Part shown: positions 34,887 to 45,036 of the stretch, piece by piece
How positions within the stretch are numbered: position 1 is the first letter of the stretch
Layout of the letters: each line of letters begins with the position of its first letter
Assembly: GCA_002070115.1 (NCBI GenBank)
Contig: MWCO01000018.1
Coordinates: 21,977-85,976, forward strand
Origin: Deltaproteobacteria bacterium ADurb.Bin207
Lineage (GTDB): Bacteria > Myxococcota_A > Polyangia > Polyangiales > Polyangiaceae
DNA: 64,000 bases
Direction: 5' to 3'
The notes under the pieces: generated by a model
Seen by the model: only the letters and a program-made list of their open reading frames with translations
What the model was told of the DNA's origin: nothing
Database searches by the model: none
Translations under genes and position numbers: made by a program

Positions 34887-35899
34887 CGTGTACCCCCGTG
34901 GTTCGGGCGGGGCAGATCCCAGCTCGTTACGCGCAATCCTTCCGACCGCGGCTGGATGAAAACCAGGCGGCCCGAAGCTCCCCCCATCGCGAAGGATCGT
35001 CGAGGCACATAGAGGTCGTCGACAGGACCGAGGTCCGTTTCAAACAAAACAGCTCCTGATTGCGCATCCAAACACGATACGGAACGCCGAACGAGAATGG
35101 GGCTTTCGGATATCTTGTGCTCGAGTCGAGCGCAAACGAGGGTATCATGAACGCCGATCAGCCGCGCGGAGAGCACGGATTGCGCGATGATGGGCAAAGA
35201 ACGAAGGACTTTGGCGCGTGGTTTTCCGCTTTCGATGACCAGCAGGTGAGGATGCTGGTGTTCGTCAAGCGTTGTGGCAACCCCAAGGCCGTCGGGGAGT
35301 GCGAAGCAGCCTTCTTGTTTGCTGTGGAACACCGCCGCAAGGGGTTGTGGGGCGGACGGGCTACCTAGTCGATACCTTTCTTGATGGGCTGAACGAGCGA
35401 TGATAAGGCGTGATGGGCCGAAGTCGATAGCGGTAAGTTCCCGTAATTCCCTGGGAATTCGTAGTTCCGCCACCTTTTTCTCGCCTTCTTGAACCCAAAA
35501 TAGAGCGCGAAATGGACTGTAAAGCCCCAGGGCTCCATCCGATGACGAACTTATGTCTTCGGCGTCGGGGGGGGTTGGGGAGATGGTCCACACATCGGTG
35601 ATGGAGCCGGAAGGGGACAGTTGAACGACTCGTTGGTTGACGCGATCGAGCAACAACGTGGAACCATCGGTGGCGATGGTCAGGGATGACACGCCTTCGC
35701 TTGGTTGTTGGGGTGAGCGGCGGAGCCCTACCTGTCCATGGCCGGACCCCCAGGCCACCAGTGATGTGCGGACAGGCTTCGCTAAGCGGTGATTTCGCGT
35801 TGCCGAGGGAGTCTGTGGTTGGGATGCCCCGAGGGTAACCGACAGAAAGCCGAGGATGCCTGCAATGACAATACTGGCGAACCAACGACGATTGGCCAT
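34883..35899 (-). CDS. Exported beta-propeller-like protein
   Basis: A 338-residue protein with an N-terminal signal peptide or anchor (WFASIVIAGILGFLSVTLGAS) and repeated blade-like segments such as LTIATDGSTLLLDRVNQRVVQL, LTAIDFGPSRLIIA and CLDAQSGAVLFETDLG, as in NHL/PQQ-type propellers. A GGAGG site precedes two adjacent ATGs (35902 and 35899); the second has better spacing. Long upstream in-frame extension runs into the divergent kinase gene and is rejected. It is the first gene of a three-gene operon with the NlpC/P60 and HAD genes. Ligand unknown. Confidence 0.7.
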   Translation of the reverse strand: MANRRWFASIVIAGILGFLSVTLGASQPQTPSATRNHRLAKPVRTSLVAWGSGHGQVGLRRSPQQPSEGVSSLTIATDGSTLLLDRVNQRVVQLSPSGSITDVWTISPTPPDAEDISSSSDGALGLYSPFRALFWVQEGEKKVAELRIPRELRELTAIDFGPSRLIIARSAHQERYRLGSPSAPQPLAAVFHSKQEGCFALPDGLGVATTLDEHQHPHLLVIESGKPRAKVLRSLPIIAQSVLSARLIGVHDTLVCARLEHKISESPILVRRSVSCLDAQSGAVLFETDLGPVDDLYVPRRSFAMGGASGRLVFIQPRSEGLRVTSWDLPRPNHGGTR

Positions 35900-36115
35900 C
35901 ATGCCCTCCAAAATGGAAGCGAATCGGTACGGGTAGCATGGGTGAGGAAGGGAGAGAAGGGGTCCGGTAACGCAGTGGGCAAGCGCCAAGATCGCCAACG
36001 GCCAAGATGCGTTGGTTTGAGCGGTTTTTCTGCCAAGGATCGAGCGTGCGGCGCTCATGGTCTCTCGTTCTCCCTTGCTCTCTTTGCGACTCTGGGCGAC
36101 AGTAAAAAACTGTCC

Positions 36116-37816
36116 GTGAAGTCTCTCGACGAAATCAAGCCGGGCCTCACCCTCGGCCGGTATGAATGTCTTTTGCCCATCGCACGAGGCGGAATGGCCG
36201 CTGTGTGGGCGGCGCGCATGACCGGAGCCAGAGGGTTCGAGAAGTTCTTCGCGATCAAGACCATGCTCCCAACCTTGAACGACGATCCCAACTTCGAGCG
36301 TATGTTCTTGGATGAAGCGCGTATCACATCTCGTATTCAGCACCCCAATGTTGCTGAAATCCTTGACCTGGGCGAGCAGGACAACCTGCTATATATCGTC
36401 ATGGAGTGGATCGACGGCGCTCCGCTCAGTCTCATCATGCGAGAAGCGTTTCGTCGTGGGGGAATGCCGATTCCTATCGCTGTCAAGATCGTGCAAGACA
36501 CGTGTGCCGCGCTCCATGCCGCTCATGAACTCAAAGGGGAGGACGGAAAAAACCTCGAACTCGTCCACCGTGATGTCTCACCGCAGAACATCATGCTCAC
36601 CGAAAGCGGTGTGGTGAAACTCGTCGACTTTGGTGTTGCCAAAGCGTTGGGTCGTTCCGCCGGCGAAACCGATACCGGTCTCATCCGAGGAAAACTCGCC
36701 TATCTGTCTCCCGAACAGGTTGTCGCACAACCCCTGGACCGTCGCTCCGACTTGTTTGCCGTCGGTGTCATCCTCTATCAGATGACCACGGGAAAACACC
36801 CATTTCGAGGGGATAACCCGGGCGCGACGATGAACAATATCTTGCGTCGAAAGGTCCCCAAACCCAGCCAAATCGTCGGTCCTACCTATCCGGCTTTGCT
36901 CGATGAAATCGTCATGCGCGCCATCGATCGCGAGCAAGAGTTTCGTTATCAGACGGGAGCTGAGTTGTACAAAGCGCTCGACGATGTATTTGTTGGGCAG
37001 CAACGCGCCACGACGGAAGATATCAAACTTTATATCGGTCCCATCATTGGTCCTTCGGGCGCGGAGTTTCGGCGCGCGTTACAGCAGGCTTGTCGTTCTC
37101 CGTCTCACGATGGAGAGAGTGTTGCCGCGTTGCTCGCCTCGGGTGCCCATCCGGTCGAAGGGACTCCGTCTTCTGGGCAATGGAGGCTCCCGGACGGTGC
37201 CTTGGACCAGAACGCGGCTGGTCAGCAGGAGACGCGATCTGCTCCCGAATCGGCAAATTTCGACCCTCCTGCGGCCGTTTCTGTCTCGCGAAGATCCGCT
37301 TCCAAACCCAACTCCGACGACATTCTGTTTTCCGAATCGACGATGTCAGGTTCGGAGCGAGATGCTCGGCCTTCCGCATCCCGACGCGGAAAAACCGTCG
37401 GACTCATTGTCACGGGTGTGGTCTTGACGCTAGCCGTTGGAATTTTGCTTGCCACGAGATTCGTTTCTCCCCACACGAATACGACTGCCGATACGGTACA
37501 AACCATCGATTCCGTCGCACCGGATGCGGCAGCGCTCGAAAACGCTACGCCGGTGCTGGACGTGGATGTGCCGCTGGGAGATGCCAGCGTTGTGGACGAT
37601 GTCGACGAAAAACAGCCGACGAATAGCGATGATGGCGTCGTTGCGCCGGTGGCTGCTTCCGCATCGGCGCATCCGGTGGAGACGCGTGCGTCTTCGGAAT
37701 CGAAGTCTTCTCATGGCAAGCCTCCAACGACCAAGGGTTCGACGACCAAGCCTTCGACGACGAAGCCGGCGAGCACCAAGCAATGGACGCCTCCGGTCAG
37801 TAACCCCGGGTTTTAA
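36116..37816 (+). CDS. Transmembrane Ser/Thr protein kinase (Hanks type)
   Basis: A 566-residue kinase. Catalytic domain about 14-290: Gly loop ARGGMAAVW, Lys48 in FAIKTM, HRDVSPQNIM (catalytic Asp153, Asn158), DFGVAK (171-176) and LSPEQ as the APE-type motif. A low-complexity linker leads to a single transmembrane helix (about 428-450) and an extracytoplasmic tail ending in Thr/Lys/Ser/Pro-rich repeats, so it could sense envelope signals. The only fitting start is GTG 36116, without a clear ribosome site. It is divergent from the beta-propeller operon with about 215 bases between them; that region holds no further gene. Such kinases often phosphorylate FHA proteins. Confidence 0.88.
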   Translation: MKSLDEIKPGLTLGRYECLLPIARGGMAAVWAARMTGARGFEKFFAIKTMLPTLNDDPNFERMFLDEARITSRIQHPNVAEILDLGEQDNLLYIVMEWIDGAPLSLIMREAFRRGGMPIPIAVKIVQDTCAALHAAHELKGEDGKNLELVHRDVSPQNIMLTESGVVKLVDFGVAKALGRSAGETDTGLIRGKLAYLSPEQVVAQPLDRRSDLFAVGVILYQMTTGKHPFRGDNPGATMNNILRRKVPKPSQIVGPTYPALLDEIVMRAIDREQEFRYQTGAELYKALDDVFVGQQRATTEDIKLYIGPIIGPSGAEFRRALQQACRSPSHDGESVAALLASGAHPVEGTPSSGQWRLPDGALDQNAAGQQETRSAPESANFDPPAAVSVSRRSASKPNSDDILFSESTMSGSERDARPSASRRGKTVGLIVTGVVLTLAVGILLATRFVSPHTNTTADTVQTIDSVAPDAAALENATPVLDVDVPLGDASVVDDVDEKQPTNSDDGVVAPVAASASAHPVETRASSESKSSHGKPPTTKGSTTKPSTTKPASTKQWTPPVSNPGF

Positions 37817-38190
37817 CTAGATTTTTCACGATGTGGGGCAGCGCCTTTCTCGTGAAACGAGGCTTTGGCTTCTTACGCGAACCCGATGAATCCGAAGCAG
37901 GCTTCCTCGCAATTAGGTCAGTCGAGCCAGAATACGAACGCTGCGAGATGCCATCGCTGCGCTAGCTTTCACGAGCGAAGTGACGAGTCGGTTCATGGAG
38001 GGGAGGCACTTGTGTGGGCGCTTTTTCTGTCGTTCGGAACGCGATTTCGAAGTTCGACCGTCCGAAGGAAAGGCGGCAACGCGGCTGCACGCTTGCGTGA
38101 GCCACGCTTGAAAATGCTGTTTTCATGAGGTTTCGCGTTGAGCCCGCGTGGGGTATCTCAGGCGTGTGCAGTCGGTTGGGGTATGTCGAT
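37817..38190. other. Intergenic stretch without a convincing gene
   Basis: A 374-base gap between the kinase gene and the end of the convergent Gly-rich lipoprotein. TTTCACGA (37824-37831) and TCGTGAAA (37850-37857) form an 8-bp inverted repeat just after the kinase stop, but no T-run follows. On the minus strand, frames that continue past the lipoprotein stop encode nothing recognisable. Confidence 0.5.
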
Positions 38191-38736
38191 TCAGCCATCT
38201 CCCGCGGCGCCACTCGATCCACTGGCGCCGGCTTCGCCGCCAACACCTCCTGTGGCTCCGGCGGCTCCGCTAGCTGCTCCGGTTCCGCCCGTGGCACCTC
38301 CTGTCCCTCCAGTTCCTCCCGTGGCACCGCCGGTTCCACCAGTTCCCCCGGTTCCACCTGTGGCGCCGCCCGCTCCTCCGGTGGCTCCACCAGTTCCCCC
38401 GGTTCCACCCGTGGCGCCGCCCGTGCCTCCGGTGGCTCCGCCGACCCCCCCCGTGGATCCCGCTTCTCCGCTTGCGCCCGACGATCCGCCTGTTTGTCCT
38501 GCGGCGCCGCTTTGACCGCCGATGCCTGCTTCTGCGCCGGTGGCGCCTTGTCCGCTTTGCCCGGAGTGTCCACCGGTGGTGCCCCCCGTTCCCCCATGGT
38601 TTGCGCCGCCGGCTGGGTGTAATTTCTCGTAATCAAAAGAAAAATCAGGGTATCCGCAGGCCGGTATCAGCGAATACACCGCGAGAAAGATGCCCGCGCT
38701 TACAAGGATGAAGCCTTTTCGTTCAGGACGAGCCAT
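38191..38736 (-). CDS. Gly-rich repeat lipoprotein lacking a folded domain
   Basis: A 181-residue protein with a signal peptide ending in the lipobox LIPAC (Cys about 27), a short segment GYPDFSFDYEKLHPAGG, and then only Gly/Ala/Thr/Ser low-complexity sequence (G-G-T-G-G-A-T types) to the stop. In comparable myxobacterial lipoproteins such a tract is a linker to a C-terminal domain, which is missing here; a frameshift or truncation is possible. The ATG overlaps the upstream stop by one base (TAATG), so it is coupled to the TPR/PEGA gene. Confidence 0.65.
   Translation of the reverse strand: MARPERKGFILVSAGIFLAVYSLIPACGYPDFSFDYEKLHPAGGANHGGTGGTTGGHSGQSGQGATGAEAGIGGQSGAAGQTGGSSGASGEAGSTGGVGGATGGTGGATGGTGGTGGATGGAGGATGGTGGTGGTGGATGGTGGTGGATGGTGAASGAAGATGGVGGEAGASGSSGAAGDG
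38336..38437 (-). repeat. Tandem 51-bp duplication in the Gly-rich tract
   Basis: Two adjacent 51-bp units (38336-38386 and 38387-38437) are nearly identical, part of a larger array of shorter G-G-T-coding motifs inside the Gly-rich lipoprotein gene. Confidence 0.75.
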
Positions 38737-39788
38737 TAGAAGTTCCCCCATACGGTGGCCCCCGGAGCGCCGAGAGGACCCCCTGCAGACAGTCCTACTT
38801 GGGTATGCGCCGATTGGGGAGCTGGTTCTGTTTCATGGCGTTGCAACAATATTACGGTCCCGATTCCAGCACTCAGCAGGCCAGCGCCAACAAAGCCGTT
38901 GGCGGCCATCATATAGATCTTTCCGCGATCGGATGTGCTCTCGAGCGAGGCAGGGCAATGGTTTCCCGCGCATTGGGTTTCCAGCCGATCGATGGTGTCG
39001 TTACGAAGTTTGACGAACATGCCTCCGATCACGAGACTGGTGATGCCGCCTCCGAGAAAGTAGTATCCGATGCGTTGCGACGGCGCGATGGGGTTGGGTT
39101 CGGGGGATGGTTTGGGCGCGGGGGCGAGAGGTGGTGGGGCTTTTGGTGTTTGTTTCGTAATCGTAACCGTTTCGACGCGTCCTTCTTCAAGGGAGACAAC
39201 CTGGGTGAATACTTCTTTGCCGTCGACGGTGACGACGACGCGGTGTTCGCCTGGGTCCGAGGGCATTTCCACGCCAAAGGAAGCGGCGCCGATGAGAACG
39301 CCGTCGAGGTGGACGACTGCGCCTGCCATGCTTTCGCTACGAAGAATCTTGAGTCGCGGCATTCGTTGTTCGAGTTTTTGTCGCGCTTGATCGGCGTTTT
39401 CCACGACGTCCTCGGCGGCTTCTTCCCGTGCGCGATCGATGGTGATTCGGTATGTGCCCAGCGCTTCGGTCCAGCGTCCGAGATGCTCCAGGCATAGGGC
39501 AACATGGAACATGACTTGGGGCGTGGGGCGGACCGCGGCGACTTCATGGAACTTGGTTAGAGCGTTTTTGTAATCGCCCGCGGCTTCCAAGGCCAACCCG
39601 GCTTGGAACAAAGCTCGTGCTTCTTTGATTTCGGCGGCGGTTGGAGCGGCGAAGATCGGCTCTTGCGCGAAGATCGCTGTGCTTGCGACCGCTACCGACA
39701 CGAGCAAACGAGCGAGTGCTTGTCGCTGGCGATGGCTTGCGGAACGTGTTGGAAAACGGGTCCGCGGGGGTTGAAGTCGTTGACGCAT
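38736..39788 (-). CDS. TPR and PEGA-domain envelope protein
   Basis: A 350-residue protein. Hydrophobic N-terminal export signal (about 25-48), then a TPR-like helical region (about 50-130: ARALFQAGLALEAAGDYKNALTKF), a PEGA-type beta domain (about 145-215: AVVHLDGVLIGAASFGVEMPSDPGEH), a Pro-rich linker, and two more hydrophobic segments (about 243-265 and 300-325) flanking a Cys pair. This layout is frequent in Myxococcota next to Ser/Thr kinases. It precedes the Gly-rich lipoprotein gene with a one-base overlap. Probably an envelope scaffold; partner unknown. Confidence 0.78.
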   Translation of the reverse strand: MRQRLQPPRTRFPTRSASHRQRQALARLLVSVAVASTAIFAQEPIFAAPTAAEIKEARALFQAGLALEAAGDYKNALTKFHEVAAVRPTPQVMFHVALCLEHLGRWTEALGTYRITIDRAREEAAEDVVENADQARQKLEQRMPRLKILRSESMAGAVVHLDGVLIGAASFGVEMPSDPGEHRVVVTVDGKEVFTQVVSLEEGRVETVTITKQTPKAPPPLAPAPKPSPEPNPIAPSQRIGYYFLGGGITSLVIGGMFVKLRNDTIDRLETQCAGNHCPASLESTSDRGKIYMMAANGFVGAGLLSAGIGTVILLQRHETEPAPQSAHTQVGLSAGGPLGAPGATVWGNF

Positions 39789-39953
39789 GGACGAGGCTAT
39801 CCTTCCCTACCAGAGCGTACTTTCCTCATCGCTGGCGGACAAGCGTTGGAAGGGATGGTTGCGCATTCGTCCTAGGGCCGAACAACGCGGAGCCGCTTGG
39901 CGGGGAAAGGTTAAGCTTGCGTATTTTATGATAAATATTGCGAACCTCTGGGT

Positions 39954-40433
39954 TCAGGAGTGTTTTGCATCCCGGTCATAAGCTTCGATGACGGTCGGTG
40001 GGGCTTGGATGAGTTCGATGAGTACGCCTTCACCTCCGAGCGGGAAGGCATCATTGCCTTTCGGATGGATGAAGCAGACATCATGTCCTGCTGCTCCTTT
40101 TCGGATTCCTCCTGGGGTGAACCGCACGCCTTGTTCCGTGAGCCAAGCCACTGCGCGAGCCAGGTCATCGACCCACAATCCCACGTGATTGAGGGCGGGC
40201 TCATGCACGCGAGGTGCTTTGTCGGGATCGATGGGCTCCATCAGGTCGACTTCCACGCGCCACGGGCCGGTTCCGAGCACGGCAATATCCTCATCGACAT
40301 TTTCTTTTTCGCTTCGGTAGCTGCCTTGCAAGGACAAGCCGAGCGTGTCCACCCACAAGCGACGAAGGTTTTCTTTGCTTCTGCTTCCTACGGCAATCTG
40401 TTGCACGCCGAGCACCCGGAACGGTCGATTCAT
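39954..40433 (-). CDS. VOC-family (glyoxalase/epimerase-like) protein
   Basis: A 159-residue metal-dependent fold: paired beta-alpha-beta-beta-beta modules with [11 protein letters not shown] at the start, EVDLMEP in the first half, [16 protein letters not shown] at the second module start, and VLIELIQAP near the end. Metal-ligand candidates are the conserved His in NHVG and Glu in IELIQ. Relatives include methylmalonyl-CoA epimerase, glyoxalase I and dioxygenases; the specific reaction is not assignable. GAGGAG precedes ATG 40433. A hairpin GAACC/GGTTC (39942-39955) overlaps the stop codon and is followed on this strand by an AT-rich stretch, a weak terminator. Confidence 0.8.
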   Translation of the reverse strand: MNRPFRVLGVQQIAVGSRSKENLRRLWVDTLGLSLQGSYRSEKENVDEDIAVLGTGPWRVEVDLMEPIDPDKAPRVHEPALNHVGLWVDDLARAVAWLTEQGVRFTPGGIRKGAAGHDVCFIHPKGNDAFPLGGEGVLIELIQAPPTVIEAYDRDAKHS

Positions 40434-40696
40434 ATTCTTGTCTCCTCACGTGTTGCACGCACGCCGTGGCTTATGGGAACCCTTGTTTTGCGGGACGAAT
40501 GCGGCACGAGTCCGCACAAGGTGTTCGTCGTAGCCTAGGTCGGGCCGGTCGAGCAAACAAGCCAAGAAGACGGTTCACGTAAGGAGAGCCAGATCGTGAA
40601 TTCTGGTGCTTGCGGCATCAAAATGATTCGTGGGAACCGTCCTGGTTCCGGCACTTGTTGCGGTTGCGGGAAGCGTTGGGAAGTTGGCATGCTTGG

Positions 40697-40727
40697 TTGA
40701 CTTCGTGCGGGTTTCCCCTCATATAGT
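40697..40727 (+). promoter_or_regulatory. Possible sigma70-type promoter of glgB
   Basis: TTGACT (40697-40702) and TATAGT (40722-40727) match the -35 and -10 consensus at five of six positions each; the 19-base spacer is longer than ideal. It lies 37 bases before glgB. The rest of the 330-base gap (40434-40763) shows only a GGAACC/GGTTCC hairpin at 40633-40649. Confidence 0.4.
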
Positions 40728-40763
40728 CGCGCGATTGCGCAGCCCCTGAAGGAGAATTCGAGC

Positions 40764-42944
40764 ATGTCCATCCATCGAAACGAAATCGTTGCCATCGCCG
40801 ACGCCCAGCATGGACAGCCTTTTCAAGTGTTGGGACCGCATCAAGACGAACATGGGGCATGTATTCGCGCCTATCATCCCATGGCCGTGGCTTGTTGGAT
40901 CGTGGGAATCGATGACGGCAAGCTGCTGGCGGAGGCGAAACTCATCGAGCCAAGAGGTGTTTTTGAAGCTGCGTTGACCAGCATTCCTTCGGCCTACCGG
41001 CTCCGGTACCGAAACGAAAAAGGGGACGAATGGGAGGAAGAGGATCCGTATCGCTTTGCCTCTCAACTCAGTGAGTTTGATTTGCACCTGCTGCGTGAAG
41101 GAACGCATTATCGGACATGGGAAAAACTCGGGGCTCATCTCGTGACCATCGATGGCGTCCATGGCGTTCGGTTCGTCGTGTGGGCGCCCAATGCGAAACG
41201 AGTGAGTGTGGTCGGTGATTTCAACCAATGGGATGGTCGTCGCCACGCGATGAGGAAACACGAGGGCAATGGCTTATGGGAGATTTTCGTGCCTGGGGTA
41301 GGGCATGGGGACGTCTATAAATTCGAGGTATTTCCCAATCATGGTGAGCTGGCGATGCTCAAGGCGGATCCTTTCGCCTTTTATACGGAAGTGCCTCCCA
41401 AGTCCGCTTCCCGCGTGTATGATCTATCGGGGTATTCATGGAAAGACGATGCATGGATGGCGGCGCGTGCGAAGGCCGAGCCCCTGGCGGAGCCCGTCTC
41501 GGTATACGAAGTGCATCTCGGCTCTTGGATGCATAAAGAAGACGGTTTTTCGTTGTCCTATCGGGAGGCGGCGCACAAACTTGCCGCCTATGTCAAAGAG
41601 ATGGGGTTCACGCATGTCGAGTTATTGCCCATTACCGAGCATCCTTTTTATGGCTCGTGGGGATACCAGACCATGCATTTTTTTGCGCCGACGAGCCGCT
41701 TTGGGACTCCGTCGGAACTGATGGAATTTATTGATGTTCTTCATGAAAATGGAATCGGAGTGATTCTGGACTGGGTTCCTGCCCACTTCCCTACGGATGG
41801 CCATGGCTTGGCGGAATTCGATGGCACGCATCTCTATGAGCATGCGGACCCCCGGGAAGGGATCCATCGGGATTGGAACACGATGGTATTCAATTATGGG
41901 CGGACGGAAGTCTGGAACTTCTTGTTGGCGAGCGCGCTATTTTGGATGGAAGTGTATCACTTCGATGGCATTCGGGTCGATGCGGTGGCATCGATGCTGT
42001 ACCGGGATTATTCTCGAAAAGAAGGAGATTGGATTCCGAACCGTTTTGGGGGCAGAGAGAACCTGGAGGCGGTCGAATTCATCAAGCATCTCAATGTGTT
42101 GTTGTACCAGTACTTTCCCGGGGTGATCACCATTGCGGAGGAATCCACCGCCTGGGCGGGCGTTTCTCGTCCTACCTACCTGGGGGGACTTGGTTTTACG
42201 TTCAAGTGGAACATGGGCTGGATGCACGATGTGCTTGGCTACATGTCCAAGGAACCCATCCACCGTAAATATCACGCGAATGAATTTACCTTCAGCATGT
42301 TATATGCCTATACGGAAAACTTCGTACTCGCGCTTTCGCACGACGAGGTGGTATACGGTAAAGGGTCATTGCTTCGGAAAATGCCAGGCGACGATTGGCA
42401 AAAATTTGCCAATAACCGCTTGTTGTTTGGGTATATGTTTACCCATCCAGGAAAAAAACACTTGTTCATGGGTATGGAATTCGGCCAGTGGAACGAATGG
42501 GACCACAACCGAGGCCTCGATTGGCATCTTCTGTCGTACGCTCCCCATCAAGGATTACAGCGTTGGCTCAAGGATTTGCACGCGCTTTATCGCTCGGAAC
42601 CGGCTCTTACGCAACTCGATTATGCTCCGGAAGGATTCCGCTGGATCGATTGCCATGATACCGATAATTCCGTATATTCTTATCTCCGCTACGCAAAAGA
42701 CCAATCCCGATATGTCGTTGTCGTTTGCAATTTTACCCCCGTGCCGCGGGAAGGATACCGCATCGGGGTGCCTGAGCCGGGGTGGTACGCGGAGCGACTC
42801 AACAGCGATTCGGGGATATACGGGGGGAGCAACATGGGAAACGCCGGTGGGCTGCAAGCCGAACCGACCCCTTGGCAGGGATTTGATTGGTCCATCAGCC
42901 TGACGGTTCCCCCGTTGGCTTGTTTGATTTTGCAGCGGTCCTGA
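40764..42944 (+). CDS. glgB: 1,4-alpha-glucan branching enzyme GlgB
   Basis: A 726-residue cytoplasmic GH13 enzyme that forms alpha-1,6 branches in glycogen. N-terminal carbohydrate-binding modules (about 1-210), including [21 protein letters not shown], precede the catalytic barrel. Active-site residues: Asp406 in [11 protein letters not shown], Glu459 in TIAEEST and Asp527 in [10 protein letters not shown], one off from the E. coli numbering, so the protein is full length. GAAGGAG nine bases upstream sets ATG 40764. It heads a three-gene alpha-glucan operon with glgE (27 bases apart) and treZ. Confidence 0.96.
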   Translation: MSIHRNEIVAIADAQHGQPFQVLGPHQDEHGACIRAYHPMAVACWIVGIDDGKLLAEAKLIEPRGVFEAALTSIPSAYRLRYRNEKGDEWEEEDPYRFASQLSEFDLHLLREGTHYRTWEKLGAHLVTIDGVHGVRFVVWAPNAKRVSVVGDFNQWDGRRHAMRKHEGNGLWEIFVPGVGHGDVYKFEVFPNHGELAMLKADPFAFYTEVPPKSASRVYDLSGYSWKDDAWMAARAKAEPLAEPVSVYEVHLGSWMHKEDGFSLSYREAAHKLAAYVKEMGFTHVELLPITEHPFYGSWGYQTMHFFAPTSRFGTPSELMEFIDVLHENGIGVILDWVPAHFPTDGHGLAEFDGTHLYEHADPREGIHRDWNTMVFNYGRTEVWNFLLASALFWMEVYHFDGIRVDAVASMLYRDYSRKEGDWIPNRFGGRENLEAVEFIKHLNVLLYQYFPGVITIAEESTAWAGVSRPTYLGGLGFTFKWNMGWMHDVLGYMSKEPIHRKYHANEFTFSMLYAYTENFVLALSHDEVVYGKGSLLRKMPGDDWQKFANNRLLFGYMFTHPGKKHLFMGMEFGQWNEWDHNRGLDWHLLSYAPHQGLQRWLKDLHALYRSEPALTQLDYAPEGFRWIDCHDTDNSVYSYLRYAKDQSRYVVVVCNFTPVPREGYRIGVPEPGWYAERLNSDSGIYGGSNMGNAGGLQAEPTPWQGFDWSISLTVPPLACLILQRS

Positions 42945-42971
42945 GTCTGGCTTCGACAAGGAGAGAATGAC

Positions 42972-44915
42972 GTGTTCGACGATCCCCATCGCACCATAGC
43001 CATCGAGCGCCCTTCGCCCGAAATCGACGACGGTCGCTTCCCGATCAAACGGGAAGTGGGGGACGTCGTCCAGGTGGAAGTGGATATTTTCAAGGAAGGT
43101 CATGAACGATTGCGCGCCGAGGTTCTGGTTCGGCCTGTGGGAGCGCCGGAATGGTCCGCCTATCCCTTGGAACTCTTCGACAACGATCGTTGGAGGGCCG
43201 CGTTTCCCGTCACTTCCTTGGGACGTTGGGAATATACCTTCGAAGCTTGGGTAGACCGGTATGGTTCCTGGCTCGATGAAGTGAAAAAGAAGATCGGCGC
43301 GGGGGAAGACATCGCTAGCGAGTTGTTGGAGGGAGAACAACTCATGCGAGGCGCCGCCGAACGCGCGTCAGCCGGGGACAAAAAGCATATCGAAGCGTTT
43401 TTGGCTTCTTTTCACAGCCTGCGAAGTGCCGTGGAACGGGTGGAAGCCGCTTCCGAAGGAGCCTGGGTCAAACTCATGGCAAAGCTCGAGGACCGTAGCC
43501 GTGCGACCCGCTACGATCGAGTCTTGGAGATTGTCGTCGACCCCGTACACGCACGATTCAGCGCATGGTACGAGATTTTTCCCCGGTCGCAGGGGACCGA
43601 TCCGACGCGGGGGGCCACGTTTCGAGAGGCAGCACTTCGTATCCCCGAAATCCGCGCGATGGGCTTCGATGTGTTGTACATGCCGCCGATTCACCCGATT
43701 GGAAAAACGAATCGTAAGGGCAAGAACAACGCCCGGGTGGGGTTGCCGACGGACCCTGGCTCTCCGTATGCGATTGGTTCGGAGGCGGGGGGGCATATGG
43801 CGGTCGAACCTTCCCTGGGCACGTTGGCGGACTTCGATGCCTTCGTAAAAACGTGTGAAAACCATGGGTTACGGGTTGCCCTGGACTTTGCGATCCAGTG
43901 CTCCCCCGACCACCCTTACTTGAAAGAGCATCCGGAATGGTTCGCAAAACGGCCGGATGGCACCATCAAGTACGCGGAAAATCCACCGAAAAAGTATGAG
44001 GATATCCACCACTTGCACTTCGAGACGGAAGCCTGGCACTCGTTATGGGAAGAGATGGCGAAGATCCTTCGTTTCTGGATCGGGCATGGCGTTCGTATCT
44101 TCCGTGTCGACAATCCTCATACGAAGCCGCTGCCGTTTTGGAAGTGGCTCATCGACACGATCCAGCGGGAGCATCCCGACGTGGTTTTTCTCGCTGAAGC
44201 TTTTACGCGCCCCAAAATGATGCGAGCGCTCGCCAAAGTGGGATTCACGCAATCCTATACATACTTTACGTGGCGCAACGAAAAACAAGAGATCATCGAC
44301 TACCTCGTAGAACTCACGCAATCGGAGATGAAGGAGTATTATCGAGGAAACTTCTTCGCGAATACTCCCGATATTCTTCCGTTTTTCTTGCAAAAGGGAG
44401 GACGTCCGGCTTTTTGTATTCGGGCCGTGCTCGCCGCCACGCTCAGTTCTTGCTACGGCATCTACAATGGCTTCGAACTCTGTGAAAATAGAGCGATTCC
44501 TGGACGGGAGGAATACCTCGATTCGGAAAAATATGAGTACAAAGTATGGGATTGGGACCGCCCCGGCCATATCAAACCACTCATTACCAAGCTGAATCAA
44601 GCGCGCCACCAGCACCCCGCCCTGCAGGAATACGACAATCTGCGCTTCCACGCGGCCGACAGCAACGATATTCTCGTATATAGCAAAGCCACTCCGAAAC
44701 GGGACAACGTCATTCTCGCGGTCGTCAACCTCAATCCCTTCGAGGTGCGCGAGTCACTCGTTCATGTCAATCCTTGGGAACTCGGCAAAGGGGATAATGA
44801 GCCCTACGGAGTTCGCGATTTGCTTTCTGGGCAGCGATGGACGTGGCAGGGGTGGACGAACTACGTCCGATTGGACCCGCGGCATCAACCCGCTCACCTT
44901 TTTGTCATCGAGTGA
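42972..44915 (+). CDS. glgE: Alpha-1,4-glucan:maltose-1-phosphate maltosyltransferase GlgE
   Basis: A 647-residue GH13 enzyme that extends linear alpha-1,4-glucans using maltose-1-phosphate. The characteristic GlgE segments are present: YEIFPRSQG, MPPIHPIGKTNRKGKNN, DFAIQCSPDHPYLKEHPEWF, GVRIFRVDNPHTKP with the catalytic Asp, FLAEAFTRPKMM with the acid Glu, and a C-terminal beta domain ending in PAHLFVIE. Start is GTG 42972 after AGGAGAG. It lies between glgB and treZ. The usual suppliers of maltose-1-phosphate (TreS and maltokinase) are not in this window. Confidence 0.95.
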   Translation: MFDDPHRTIAIERPSPEIDDGRFPIKREVGDVVQVEVDIFKEGHERLRAEVLVRPVGAPEWSAYPLELFDNDRWRAAFPVTSLGRWEYTFEAWVDRYGSWLDEVKKKIGAGEDIASELLEGEQLMRGAAERASAGDKKHIEAFLASFHSLRSAVERVEAASEGAWVKLMAKLEDRSRATRYDRVLEIVVDPVHARFSAWYEIFPRSQGTDPTRGATFREAALRIPEIRAMGFDVLYMPPIHPIGKTNRKGKNNARVGLPTDPGSPYAIGSEAGGHMAVEPSLGTLADFDAFVKTCENHGLRVALDFAIQCSPDHPYLKEHPEWFAKRPDGTIKYAENPPKKYEDIHHLHFETEAWHSLWEEMAKILRFWIGHGVRIFRVDNPHTKPLPFWKWLIDTIQREHPDVVFLAEAFTRPKMMRALAKVGFTQSYTYFTWRNEKQEIIDYLVELTQSEMKEYYRGNFFANTPDILPFFLQKGGRPAFCIRAVLAATLSSCYGIYNGFELCENRAIPGREEYLDSEKYEYKVWDWDRPGHIKPLITKLNQARHQHPALQEYDNLRFHAADSNDILVYSKATPKRDNVILAVVNLNPFEVRESLVHVNPWELGKGDNEPYGVRDLLSGQRWTWQGWTNYVRLDPRHQPAHLFVIE

Positions 44916-45036
44916 TTTTTATATCCATTCCCATCGGCACGACGTCGATTTTCTCTCCGCGACTCGCTATCCCTTGCTATCTTGTTCGGCCCGCGGTTGG
45001 CCTTGGCCCCGTCGGGGCTTGAAAGGACGTCAAGCC

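Noticed and set aside
37962..38636. Minus- and plus-strand frames in and around the Gly-rich tract
   Set aside because: Low-complexity DNA keeps several frames open; only the frame with the lipobox signal is credible.
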